Positions 25,557 through 36,835 of a DNA stretch of 64,000 bases are shown one piece after another (position 1 is the stretch's first letter; every line of letters starts with the position of its first letter). The notes beneath the pieces were generated by a model. The model did not search any database and was not told the DNA's origin. It worked only from the letters and a program-made list of their open reading frames with translations. Position numbers and translations under genes: made by a program. Source of the stretch: Colletotrichum lupini (lineage: Eukaryota > Ascomycota > Sordariomycetes > Glomerellales > Glomerellaceae); contig NC_064675.1 of the NCBI RefSeq assembly GCF_023278565.1, positions 4,216,001-4,280,000 on the forward strand, read 5' to 3'.

Positions 25557-28500
25557 CGTATCGTCTTGCCGGGGGTGGCGAGGGGTCTTGTTTCGATTGG
25601 AGAACCCCCTTTCTGAATCCCACCGTCCGGCCCCAAAGCAACGCAAAGCCGTTGGTGATTTATACAGGTTTTGTTTGCTTTTTCGAATCTTCGACCTTGT
25701 TCCCGTATCTGCTTTCCAATCCCGGGACCGAGGAAAGGCCTCCTATCCGCGAATGGCCAAGATCGGGCGAGGAAGAGCAAACCAGCCACGATTGGGAGGC
25801 TCCGTACTAAGCGTGCGGCCAGACAATCCCAGTGGACGTAGGCTGCCGTTAGAAAGAACCAGGCGAGCGTCTGGCCAGTAGTTCCGGAGCGGACGCCACG
25901 GCCTTCTCAGGGATTGCCCAAGAACAGTGGGCAATCGGGAGACAACTTGTGGCGCGGGATTCTCCCGTATACCGTCCCCGTGGAGTGACTTTGGTCTCTA
26001 GGCGGACCACACCTTCCCAGGACTAGGGTTCCGACAGAGTCAGCCGACCACGACAGCTGCTCAAGTGAATCGACTCTGTCGTAGTTCTCAAAGTTAGACT
26101 CGGGTGTCGTACGTACGGCGGCGGGAAGCGCGTTGTAATGCGGCCGGCGCCCAAGACGCCGGTAATCGGGGGGATCGGGGTGGCCTGGATTTATGCCAGA
26201 GTCACTCCACTCCAGGGCTGTCGCCAAAAAATCTTTGCTGCTGCGGCGCAGGGTATGCAGGACACACCGAACGAGTTCCGGACGACGTTTCCTCTTTGCT
26301 CTGCTTCGCCTAGTCGTGTTGGTAGCAGTCCAATTTATAAATGACCTGTCGTCGATGTCGTTTGTTGTTCCTCTTGAGATCTCGATCTATCTATCAGGAC
26401 AGGGCAGTCAGTCTCTTCTCATCTTCTTACTTGTACGGCAAGCTAGCCGTGGCTTGTCCGGGGTGCTGAGTATCCTCTCTCATCCCCCATCTTCTTCTCT
26501 CATCGGGCCACTCTTCATACTGAGCCCATACCCATCTTCAGTCGAGTCAAGTTGTAAGCCCTCTCTCATCTCTCATTCTGTTCTCCTCCTTTTCTCTTTC
26601 TTCTTTCCTTGTCTTATCTCATAGTCGGCTGCTTATGCGACTCGACTTACCGGCTGGAGCAAGTCTAGTAACTCGCTGCGTGAATGGGCTTTCCGCGTCC
26701 TTAAAGCTCTGTCAGCTATCACATTCGCAGTATCATCACCGACATTGTCAATGGATGGTGCCTTTGTGACTCGATTTTCTTGAGGAGGGGTTCAGGTGGG
26801 CTTTATGAGGACCCGACGCGACAGATTAATATTCGATAGGGCAATTTCCATGTGAGCTCGGCTTCGGATAACGCAGTCCCCAGACCGCTCGAAAGGATCC
26901 GCGATTGCTGGCCGACCTGGACGGCATGGGGCGCCCGGAAGGCCCCCAAAGGCGTGTGCAGCGCCTACATGGATTCCGTCACCCAATCCTGAGCAGGGAC
27001 TTGCCCGCGCGCCCAATCTTCCTTGGTCGCAGAAGCAGCTATACCCACAACGGCCTGCATGATGCAGCTGTTCAAGTCGTGTCTGCGTATTATGCATTCT
27101 CGTCCGGGAAAGTAATTCTGCTTGACTTGGCCTTGGGTTTCACCACGCTCGGAAAGCTGCTGTCCCCCTCTCTCGAGGAGCATACTGACAGACATCGAGA
27201 CTAAGACAGAGATGAGATCTGTTGATTCTCTGTTGGTGGTGGGAGAAGATCGTTGCTTAATGAAACTAGTGGAGGTCTGACTCAAGTGGTCCTGAATCTC
27301 GGATGCTCCTATCAGGGGCGGTTAGGTTGGCAACACGTGCGAGGGTTGTGAGTGGACTGACAAGTGTCAGAAGAATCTTCTTTCTACTTTCCTCTTTGGT
27401 TGAGCCGTTGTATGACGCCTTTGTTCACTTGAGAGAGAGAGATGACCTCAAAGCCAGCTACATTGGTGCTTAGGTGGCTGGGTGGAACAATCTTGAAGCT
27501 GAGGGGCCCGCTCCTCAGCCATCTTCTCGCCTTCTACCGTAGCCCTAAGGGAAGGCCAGAGGATAAGGGGGGTAATCTTGATCTGCGTCTGTCGGTGAGG
27601 ATGCAGCCAAGAGCCTGATGATCTCGGGTCCCGAAGAAAAGAAGCCTTTCCTCCAGGGTGAACAGCCGCAGCGTCATCAGGTAATGACCATTGGGAGCAA
27701 ACTCCATGTATCAGACGTCGAGAACCCTAGGATGTTCTTTACTGTTTATGGGTATTGTCCCGTTAATTCTCCCTCTCAAGTTGGGAGGGTTGGGGGCCAG
27801 TGCCTTGCTTCCAGCTCGAGGACCCGAAATCATCGGGGCTGAGACCGTTACCCTATGGTCGATGAGGGACTTTGATGTGATCCGTAGTCCGTACCGGTCA
27901 GAATCTGACTCGTCTCCGTATAGATTAACTCAAGTTGGCCGAGTGGCTCCATCGAGCTCTCCGTTTGCTGTTCAGGGGATACCCTCGTGGTGTATTCCCG
28001 CCGCCTCGCTTCACGGAATCTCGGATGTCTTTTGCTCGACGGCGACAGAAGCATCTTGTCGTTTCTTCTTGTATTCTGGTCTTAGGGTTAGTTGACTGGT
28101 CACTCTCGCTCTCGAACATTGCGAGATCGACCGTTGTCTGGTGCTTTAACGTTTGCTTTCACTTCGCGGGAGCAGGCCATGTGACCTGTTCTCCTGATCT
28201 CCGTACATATGGTGCGTGGTTCGTGACAGTGTGACCACCTTAAGCGAGGGTTCGACTTGCTTCTCGGGTACCTTAGGTACTCTGTACCATTCGGATTGCA
28301 CCTATCTCCGTCAGTCTTGGGTTGTCTTCTGTAAAGGCGTTGTGGGCTGCCCCTTGCCCTAAGCCAACGTAAGGTAGGCAGCAGCAAGTTCAGACAGGCG
28401 ACCTTCTATGAGGAAAGATGTGCCTACCGCATCTTACCTGAAGGTACATGGGCACATCATCTTACGGTTGGGTACGATGGTGTTGAAGGTTCCGTTCCGC

Positions 28501-29040
28501 TCCTTCCCCGTCCTGTCAAAACAGTAACCCCTGTCTCCCCTTCCCTACCTCAGGCAGTTGTCCATCCGGTGTCTTTCATTCTTGTTCTATTACTGGCCTA
28601 TTCCCGCAGGAAACAAGGTTCAGGGATAAGAAAGAGGAACATCCACCTGCCTTAGGTCTGTACGTCTCCATGCACGATGTTCATCACAGTATCACAAACT
28701 ACCACTGAGTGTTTGGAAACGGAGGCTGCGGGAAGGTGCCTTGACCGTTGGGACCGTTAGTACCGTTGACCGTTGCATGTGGCTTTTTTTTCGTCAGGGC
28801 TGTCATCCGCATTTGGACAGGTCGCAGCTTGAGGTAACCTTCCATCAGACGAACCACCTCGCACAAAGGCACATGGCATAATCACGTGTAAGACGGTGAG
28901 TGGCACTTGATCTTGCTTCTGTCTGATTCGGAAGAGCTCACATTCTCCTTATCCTTCCTTCCCGCCTCCTCTCCTTCTACCTTCTCTAATTGTTGCGGCC
29001 ATCATGCAATAACAACACTCATCTGCTATGTCCTGTCTAC
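25557..29040. other. Gene-poor interval
   Basis: Lies between the start of the bHLH gene and the 3' end of the acyl-CoA synthetase-like gene. The part nearest 25,557 is presumably the bHLH promoter. Only short frames without recognisable content occur. Near 27,930-28,020 a GTTGGCCGAGTGG stretch resembles a tRNA Leu/Ser D-arm, but no T-arm or acceptor pairing follows. TACCTTAGGTAC palindromes recur near 28,265. Nothing else is supported. Confidence 0.45.
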
Positions 29041-31188
29041 TTACTCCCTCTTTCCCTTGGCCCATTCCCTCAAGACATTCTTCTTCAACTTGCCAGTGCT
29101 AGTCTTGGGCAGTTCATCAACAACCTCAACCTCCCGAGGCACCATGAACTTGGAGATGTTGCTCTGGTGCTTCGCCCACGAAATCAGGTCTTCCCCCTTC
29201 AAGCTCTTGCCTTCTTTGACAGTCACGTAGGCTTTAGGACGCTCGCCCCAATGAGAATCAGGCACAGCAACCACGGCCGCTTCGAGTAGATCGGGATGTT
29301 GTACGAGCATGCCCTCAAGGGCCACCGATGAGATGTTCTCGCCACCTAGTCCTTCATTAGTCCGACGAGAGACAACAACTCGACGAGTTGACGCGTACCT
29401 GAAATGATAATATCCTTTGCTCTATCAAGAATCTGAGCCGATCCATCGGGATGCCAGACTGCGAGATCTCCAGAGTGCAGCGCACCGCCATCGAACAACT
29501 TCTTGGTGGCTTCGGCATCCTTGAAATACTCCTTGGCGCAGATATTACCGAAGAATACAATCTCGCCGATTTCTTTCCCATCCTTGGCGACATCAATAAG
29601 AACACCCTCCGGCTGATCTGTCTTAATGATTCGAATGGGAAGACTGGTCAAGAAGCCATGACCCTGGCGAGCCATTTTGGCGTACTTCTCGTTTGTTGGG
29701 AGTGTCTCCCATGATGGCATATGGTATCCTTTGGTGATGGGACCGTAGGTCTCCGTCATGCCATAGACATGGACGGGGAAGAGATTCAGGTTTGTCTAAC
29801 CACGTCAACACTATTTCGACAAGTCCCGGCAGCCGGATCAAGCGTTACGTACCATCTGCTCGAACAAGTGCGCACTGGGTGGACTGGCAGCTACAGTCAC
29901 CCGCACTTCTTGGGGCAACTTCTCGGCCTCGTTCGCTGAGCATAACAGGGTGTTGACTGTTGGTGCTGCCTGCAATTGAACTCCTGTGTCAACTGTCTGC
30001 TCTTCACACTCCGTGGATAGGAATCACTTGCGTTGAAGTGTGTGATGCCCTCTTCCTTAAGCAACTTCCAGATGAGAGGGTAGTCAATCTTTCGCAAGCA
30101 CACGTGCGTCCCACGCACAGCCGTTACCGCCCAAGGGAATCTGTACTATGTCAGTAGGTTCAAACAAGACTAGAGGGCCCCAGACTGGAGGGTAGGCTTC
30201 TTACGTCCAACCAACGGCGTGGAACCTAGACATAGTCAGCAAATGCCTTTCGACAATCTATCCTGATGCACTTACATGGGTAAAGTCCATAGCTAGATGG
30301 TAGAAATCCATGGTCAGCTGGGTGCAGCAAGCATGAGCTGGGTTTGATCATGACTTACATATTTGCAACGGCCAGTGTGATAATTCAGTCCTGATTCGAT
30401 GACGTTTCCAACAGCTACACGGAAATACAATCAGCACAACTTGATACCTGTGCAAGAGTCTCAAACCAGTTCATGCATCACTTACCAGCCAAATAGGCCC
30501 CGCGATGTGTGTAGACTACGCCCTTGGGCCGACTCGTGGTTCCTGAAGTGAAAGGAATGGCAAGCATATCATCCTCATTACCACATTGTGAGTGAAGGCC
30601 GGCCCAACCCTGACCGTGTTGCTGATCATACTGCAGGCCCTCCAAGACGGCATCATCAAAGGGGCCACTCAAGGCGCCCTCCGTGTAGTCGGTATCAGTG
30701 TCAATAATCAAGGGGACCTGGGGGTGTTTCTCCTTGAACTCGTCAAGCAGGTGGACGAACTCCTGGTCGACGATGATTGAATCGACCTCGGCAAAGTCGA
30801 AGATGTAGGTGATGTCATCCGGCTTCAATCTGTAGTTGACACCCACATTAACCCCGCCAGCGGCGGCAATACCAAAGATGGACTCGAGAAAGGCGGGTGT
30901 ATTGGGCGCAAGAATCCCGACCCTCTTGAAGCCGTGCTTCTTCAGGTAATAGGCCAGGCCGCGCGCTCTGTCTGCGAACTCGATGTAAGACCGTCGCAGA
31001 GTTCGGCCGTTGGCTGTCACATGGAAGATGGCTTCCGCATCGGGCTCTATCGCGGCGGCACGCTCTAGAAAGAATGTTGGCGAAAGCTGGTGTATGTGGT
31101 GGTTCGGACGGGGCTCATCGACCTTGGCTGTGGAGGATGAGAGGAGGTGTCCGAGGATGTTCTTAAGACGAGATGGAGGGCTAGACAT
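29041..31188 (-). CDS. AMP-binding acyl-CoA synthetase-like enzyme (8 exons, two microexons)
   Basis: ANL-superfamily adenylate-forming enzyme that would activate a carboxylic acid to acyl-AMP and then acyl-CoA. Exons: 31,188-30,486; 30,414-30,359; 30,292-30,276 (17 nt); 30,225-30,205 (21 nt); 30,140-30,032; 29,969-29,853; 29,795-29,399; 29,345-29,041. They join in phase to 574 residues. Visible motifs are the phosphate-binding loop TSGTTSRPKG (214-223), FHAVGWTFPW across the microexons, YGMTETYG (352-359), the hinge region RAKDIIISGGENIS, and the C-terminal catalytic Lys of TSTGKLKK (about 559). The TSRPKGVVYTHRGAYL form resembles the plant acyl-activating/short-medium-chain ligase group; the substrate is not predictable. 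The C-terminus (KGKRE) is not a PTS1 peroxisomal signal. The intron after exon 5 uses a GC donor (GCAAGT). The gene is divergent from pob3, whose start lies 863 bp away. Confidence 0.92.
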
Positions 31189-32051
31189 GGCTACTGCTGA
31201 CTGGAAGAGCCTCTTCTACAGAACCGAGAGGTAAGATGTAATAAGGAGGATGAGATTGTCAATTTCTGCGTGCTGAATATGAAATCGTTGGCTGATTTGA
31301 AAGCTGGCGGTCACAAACACATTGAGGCAAATGTGGAAGAAATGGTGACTGAGAGGAAGGACTTGTATGCTGCGATGGAAAGCCAGCCATTCTTGCTACC
31401 AGCCACAATCCCTCTTCCACTTACCCGATCCCCGAGCCAGGCTTAGCTGTCCTTGCTGGCATACCCCAATTGTCCAGCTTTTTTGAGACACTTTGACGGA
31501 CCGAACCCGACAGCTCCAGCTCCCAGCTCCTGCTTAAGCCCGGCTGTCCTCGGTAGGAAATTACCCCACACTTGGCAAGTGTGCTTCCAGGGCTGCTCCC
31601 CACCAGGTTCAAGCTCCCGTCCCAGGCAATGGAAGTCGGGGTAATTGCGCTAGACCGGATTGGACCTCTCTGGTATTAGGTAAGCAGGACTCACAGAGAA
31701 GCGCATAAGCCCGCGCCAGGGGGTGAAAGAACGTCCAGCCAGCGGCGAGCAAAGGGCCCACTGCACTTAATGAAAGTCGCGTCGTCGCTGTGCCACCGTG
31801 CTGTAGCCTTGCGCGACCAGGGAAAGTGCAGCGCGAAGTGCCAACGCCCGAAATTTTATCACCGACATCAGCGGGACCTCCTTGAAGCACCGCCATCTCT
31901 ATCCTTCCCACCTATCCATCTCGAACATCGGCGATTCGAGTCATACGTCACTTCCTCACATATTTCGCCTCGAGTATAGCTTTCTCTGCGACGGTATCAC
32001 GACGACACCAGCCGATACTTTTCTTGACCTTCCGACCTCTCGCCAGCAATC
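31189..32051. promoter_or_regulatory. Shared divergent upstream region of the acyl-CoA synthetase-like gene and pob3
   Basis: 863 bp between two divergent start codons. It must hold both promoters and leaders. The pob3 side is pyrimidine-rich (31,880-32,050), as in many fungal housekeeping promoters. No TATA box or specific operator is identified with confidence. An insulated rather than shared promoter is equally possible. Confidence 0.6.
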
Positions 32052-34095
32052 ATGGCAGCTATGTGAGTGCCCATCACCCGCTCCTTCTTTCGCACAGATC
32101 CCATGTTCGTCAAGTTGCCGAGAAACAATGGATTTGGTGCGATACAACTATTCCACAATCAGGCGCAATTGGAGCTTCTCCCACTTTTCTATCGTTCGAT
32201 AGCTAACGAGATGCCCCTTCCTAGAGAGAGCTTCGACGGCATCTACTTGGACCTGTCCAAGGAGAGCGGCAAGTGCAGATTTGCCGAGAGCGGTCTCGGT
32301 TGGAAGCCCTCCGGCGGTGGCGATACCTTCACTCTCGATCACAGCACAATTGCCTCGGCGCAGTGGAGCCGAGCTGCCAAGGGCTACGAAATCAAGATCC
32401 TCAACCGAGACTCGCGCATCATCCAGCTCGATGGTTTCCAACAAGAGGTAAAGATGCGCGTCAGTCGTTAGATTCAGGATGAATGGAATGCTGACTTGGT
32501 AACTGGCGTGAAGGACTATGAGCGTCTTGCCAAGCTCTTCAAGAACTGGTACAGCACCGCGCTCGAGAATAGGGAGCATGCCCTGAGGGGATGGAACTGG
32601 GGCAAGGCCGACTTTGGAAAGGCTGAGCTGTCTTTCAACGTCCAGAGCCGCCCTGCGTTCGAAATCCCCTACTCCGAAATCTCAAACACCAACTTGGCGG
32701 GTCGTAACGAGGTCGCAGTCGAATTCTCAGCTCCCACGGACAAGAACGATACTGGCACTAATGGCCACTTGGGGGGTGCGCGCGGAAAGGGCAAGAAGGC
32801 GGGTGCCGGCAAGGATCAGCTCGTTGAGATGCGGTTTTACATTCCCGGAACCGTCAAGAAGGAAGTGGAGGGCGACGAGGCTGGTAGCGACGCCGGCGGC
32901 GAAGAGGAGAAGAACGCCGTCACCCTGTTCTACGATACCCTGATGGAGAAGGCCGAGATTGGCGAGACCGCAGGCGATACTATCGCTACGTTCCTAGACA
33001 TCCTCCATCTCACACCCAGGTATGTGCGAATCGCTATAGCTGTCTATAACCCAAAAGTTTCTGACACCCCGACAGAGGTCGTTTCGATATCGACATGTAC
33101 GATGCGTCTTTCCGTCTCCGTGGTAAGACGTACGACTACAAGATCCAGTACGACGCCATCAAGAAGTTTATGGTGCTTCCCAAGCCAGACGAGACCCACG
33201 TGCTTCTCTGCGTTGGCCTGGACCCGCCCCTGCGCCAGGGTCAGACAAGATACCCGTTCATCGTCATGCAGTTCAAGAAGGACGAGGAGGTGACGATTGA
33301 TCTTAACCTCACCGAGGAGCAAATAGATGAGCGGTACAAGGACAGGCTTCAGCCTCACTACGAGCAACCTCTTCACCAAGTCATCACCTACATCTTCCGA
33401 GGACTTGCCAACAAGAAGATCACGACGCCTGCCAAGGACTTCCAGACGTATGTGTCTCACCATCCGTGCGAGAGAATCTGTGCTAACATCCACGCAGCCA
33501 TCGCAATCAGTTCGGTATCAAGTGCTCGATCAAGGCCAGTGAAGGCTTCCTGTACTGCCTGGAGAAGGCGTTCATGTTTGTGCCTAAACCTGCGACGTAC
33601 ATTGCCTACGAGCAAACAGCGTCCATCACATTCTCTCGTGTTGGAGGTGCCGTTTCTGCGCTGTCAACCTTTGATATCACCGTGCAGATGAAGAACGGCG
33701 CTGGCTCATCACAGTTCAGCAACATCAACCGCGAGGATCTCAAGGGGCTCGAGGAGTTCTTCAGACTCAAGGGATTGCGCGTTAAGAACGAAATCGATGA
33801 AGAGACCAACCTCATTGCTGCAGCCATGCGCGACCAAGCTATGGACGATTCGGAAGAGGAGGTTGTTGGTGCCGCCAAGGCCGACCGTGGCTCAGCTGAC
33901 GAGGACGAAGAGAGTGTCGATGAGGACTTCAACGCCGAGAGTGAGAGTGACGTTGCCGAAGAGTTTGACAGCGACCACGAGAGCTCTGGCTCAGGCAGCC
34001 AAGAGAGCGACGTGGATAACGACGACGGCGACGATGGCGAGGATGACGAAGAAGAGGAAGAGGAGAGGCCCAAGAAGAAGAAGAAGACGGGTTGA
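32052..34095 (+). CDS. pob3: FACT complex subunit Pob3 (SSRP1 homologue)
   Basis: Histone chaperone that pairs with Spt16 in the FACT complex to open and rebuild nucleosomes during transcription and replication in the nucleus. Exons: 32,052-32,062 (11 nt, encoding MAA and part of Ile); 32,225-32,447; 32,514-33,019; 33,076-33,447; 33,498-34,095. They join to 569 residues, the usual fungal Pob3 length. The N-terminus (MAAIESFDGIYLDLSKESGK) and GLGWKPSGGGDTF match the Pob3N/SSRP1 pleckstrin-like domain. The segment HLTPRGRFDIDMYDASFRLR through GIKCSIKASEGFLYC is the structure-specific-recognition and Rtt106-like double-PH region. The last 110 or so residues are extremely acidic and end in a short basic KKKKKTG tail. 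No HMG box is present, as expected in fungi, where a separate HMGB protein supplies DNA binding. Branch points such as GCTGACTT precede acceptors. Confidence 0.97.
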
Positions 34096-34547
34096 TTGCG
34101 CCCTTTCAATTTTGGGTGTGTTTATCGGCTGGGTGGAGAGGCTGCTGGGCGTTTTTATTTGGGTGTCGGATGAAATGTAACACTATGATTATCTACTTTG
34201 ACGCTGGCCGACTGGGCGTCGCGGCGAAGCAGAAGAGGTTAATATTTTTCTTGGAAGAGACCCTGCGAGTCTGTTTGCAACACGAGAATTTACTGAGTGC
34301 GTTTTTGTTTAGTATCAAGTGACTGTTTACTCACGGCAGTATGCAAGTGGGGTCCATGTAAGCTTGCCTAGCACCTTCACCTTGTACGCCAGTGAGTCAA
34401 CCCAGCACATGCCACACGACCACGCAGATGTGATTTCGTGTCATGACCACCAAGCGCCAGCCGTTTACTACTTGTGTCCCCTGGGTCCTCACGACCGCAC
34501 GAACAAGCTACAGCGAACCTGCCACACACCTTACACGTCCAGATACC

Positions 34548-35521
34548 ATGAACGAGCCCATCCCGCTCCCGGGCTCAGGTTCAGGCTCAACGGGAACGAT
34601 GCCCCGCCTCGGTCTCGGCGTCTACCAGCTCAGGGGGGAAGAATGCTTCGCGGCCTGTCTGGCGGGGTTAGAGGCCGGGTACCGGCACATTGATACGGCG
34701 CAGCTGTATGGGAATGAAGAGGAGGTTGGGAGGGCCGTTGGGGTGTTTTTGAGACGGCGAGAGGAGGGGTCATCGGATGGGTGTGGTGATGGACGGGGAG
34801 AAGAGGGGGCAGGGAAGAGTAGAGTCAAGAGGGAGCATCTTTTTTTGACGACCAAGGTTGGACGCTGGGAGGGCGACGGGGAGAAGATGTATGAGAGTGT
34901 ACTGGGGAGTGTAATCAGAATTGCTGGGGGGGAGGAGGGTGGAGGGTACGTTGACTTGATTCTCGTACATCGTCCCGTTGCGCGGTGGAGGGATATCTGG
35001 AGCGAGTTGGGGAGGTTTCTGAGGGAGGGTAGGGCGAGGGTGCTTGGGGTTAGTAATTTTGGGATCGGGGCGCTGGAGGAGATGAAGAAGGGTTGCGAGG
35101 GGGTGTTGCCGTGTGTGAATCAGATTGAGGTGAGTTTTACTTCCTCGCCGTGTTAGGACATTGACAGAGGTCTGCAGAGCAAAGTCTATTGAGGGAGAGA
35201 TGCTGATGAGCGTGGGAAAAGCTTAACCCGTGGTGTCAACAGCGAGAACTAGTCGCCTACTGCCAACAAAACGGCATCGTGGTACAAGCGTACAGCCCTC
35301 TCGCGCGCGGGCAGCGGTGGACGGATCCGGTGTTGAGACTTCGTTCCGAGTTTGTAAAGTGCAAAGCAAGATTGATCGGCTTTCGGTTTCTGTATGTAGC
35401 CGCATCCTTTTTCCATAGAGAATCCCCAGTTCACTTGCATTTAAGTCTCATGACAGGATGTCACAATATTGAATATGACCGCAACACACAGCAAAAGCGT
35501 GCAAAAGCGTGTAGACCTTAG
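34548..35521 (+). CDS. Aldo-keto reductase with degenerate C-terminus (possible pseudogene)
   Basis: NAD(P)H-dependent carbonyl reductase family. Exon 1 is 34,548-35,129 and exon 2 starts at 35,222 (acceptor AAAAG), which restores the family segment NQIE-LNPWCQQRELVAYC. The start is the ATG giving MNEPIPLPG; a longer in-frame ATG exists at 34,443 but adds no family similarity. The catalytic tetrad is visible: Asp49 (HIDTA), Tyr54 (QLYGNE), Lys103 (FLTTKVG), His141 (ILVHRP). AYSPLARGQRWTDPVL (217-232) still fits. After about residue 240 the frame runs on to 35,521 (293 residues total), but similarity fades and the PLPKS-type cofactor-binding motif near the C-terminus is missing. A Gly/Arg/Glu-rich insert occupies residues 72-95. 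This is either a decayed gene or one with a downstream exon I cannot find. It begins about 450 bp after pob3. Confidence 0.65.
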
Positions 35522-35961
35522 CACGCCTGCTAATGAGGTTCCTACAAGTGCCCCACGCAGACAGCGCTCCCAGCGGCCGGGGCAAGACGGAAGGTTCGCC
35601 AAGACCCGAACCGGGGCTTTATTCGGGCGCGGGTTGGTGGCGCTGGCGCTGGCGCACGAACTCATCAAGTGGGCGGTGGAACCATTCCAGGGCGGCCAGC
35701 ACAGGTGCCAGCTTCACCTGGAATCTTCGATGCTCATCCTGGGCCATCCCACCTCGCGCTGCGCTTGCGGAGGGGCAGTGAAGCAGTGACCTGCCTGCTT
35801 GCAGCTTTGGGGTAAGGATCGCCAAACAAACAAAAAACATCGACAAACGTCTCTGCCCTTTGACCTGCAAGCGCTTGACTTTAACCCTTAAAATTTCCTC
35901 CAATTCAGCAGTCCATCATCGTCATTTCAAAAACTTGACCCGCTTTCTAAAGACGACGACC

Positions 35962-36835
35962 ATGAGCGAAAGTAGCTTTCAACGTCCGTTGCGCGGCGGC
36001 TGCCAGTGCGGGCGCAACAGTTACATCATCGAGGTCCCGCAAGGCACCACCGAGAAAGCCCAGGTGCTATTCCATACAGACTCAATGCACAGTAAGTGGC
36101 TTCGTCTCGCCAATTTCTCGCGATTTCCGTAAGCAGGCGTTCTCAAATAATCCCGCCGCGCATACAGCCGATCGTGCCTCACCTCTTCGAGAGCAGAAGC
36201 TCCGCTAACCCATGATCTGATGCGCAGGAGTTCCTCTCGCGACCCCACTGGCCGCCATGATCCGAGTGCCACTCTCGTGGTATCACAGCTCAACCCACGC
36301 CTTCTACCCGGACGAAAGGCACTCGGCGATCCGCCGCGTTTTCGAATCACCCTCCAACCACCACCCTTCGAGACGAAACTTTTGCGGCTTCTGCGGCACG
36401 CCGCTATCCTACTGGACCGAGAGACCCCCTACCGAGGCGGGGTTCATCCACCTGACCCTTGCGAGCCTGCGAGGTGAAGACCTTCGAGATCTGGAAGATC
36501 TGGGGCTGATTCCAGAGTTTGAAGAGCCGGAAGAACAGCCCGCTGTTCCGACAACAACCACGGTAATTGGGAGGGAAACCCAGGGCGTTCCTTGGTTCGA
36601 GGGCATGATCGATGGTACCCGTTTGGGCAACTTGCGTCACAGCCAGGTTGTTGATCATAGCAGAGACGGGAAAATTAGGGTTGAATGGGAGATTGTAGAG
36701 TGGACCGAGGGAGACGATGCTCCCGACGTGGCCGCAGCAGCGGATGGCGATGTTAATATGACGACAAATCATCCCGGAAAACGCAAAATGAACGACCGAG
36801 AGGACGAGGATGCGGCTGTCGACGGCATGCATTAA
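35962..36835 (+). CDS. GFA / CENP-V-like zinc-binding domain protein
   Basis: Exons 35,962-36,091 and 36,228-36,835 (136-nt intron, donor GTAAGT) give 245 residues. The N-terminal GGCQCGRNSY (Cys14, Cys16) and RNFCGFCGTPLSYW (Cys96, Cys99) are the outer Zn-binding cysteines of the glutathione-dependent formaldehyde-activating (GFA) fold. The central HCxxC-type pair of catalytic GFA enzymes is absent: the equivalent place reads FHTDSMHSR across the splice site. S-hydroxymethylglutathione synthase activity is therefore doubtful. The segment RVPLSWYHSSTHAFYPDE is well ordered. The C-terminal 60 or so residues are acidic/basic and end KRKMNDREDEDAAVDGMH, probably disordered. Function is unknown; a structural role is inferred. 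It is co-oriented with the aldo-keto reductase. Confidence 0.88.

Noticed and set aside
27930..28020. GTTGGCCGAGTGG resembling a tRNA-Leu/Ser D-arm
   Set aside because: No T-arm (GGTTCRANYCC), no acceptor pairing and no convincing anticodon arm within a normal distance.
33606..34109. Ser-rich 167-codon frame on the minus strand
   Set aside because: It is the complement of the acidic Asp/Glu tail of Pob3.
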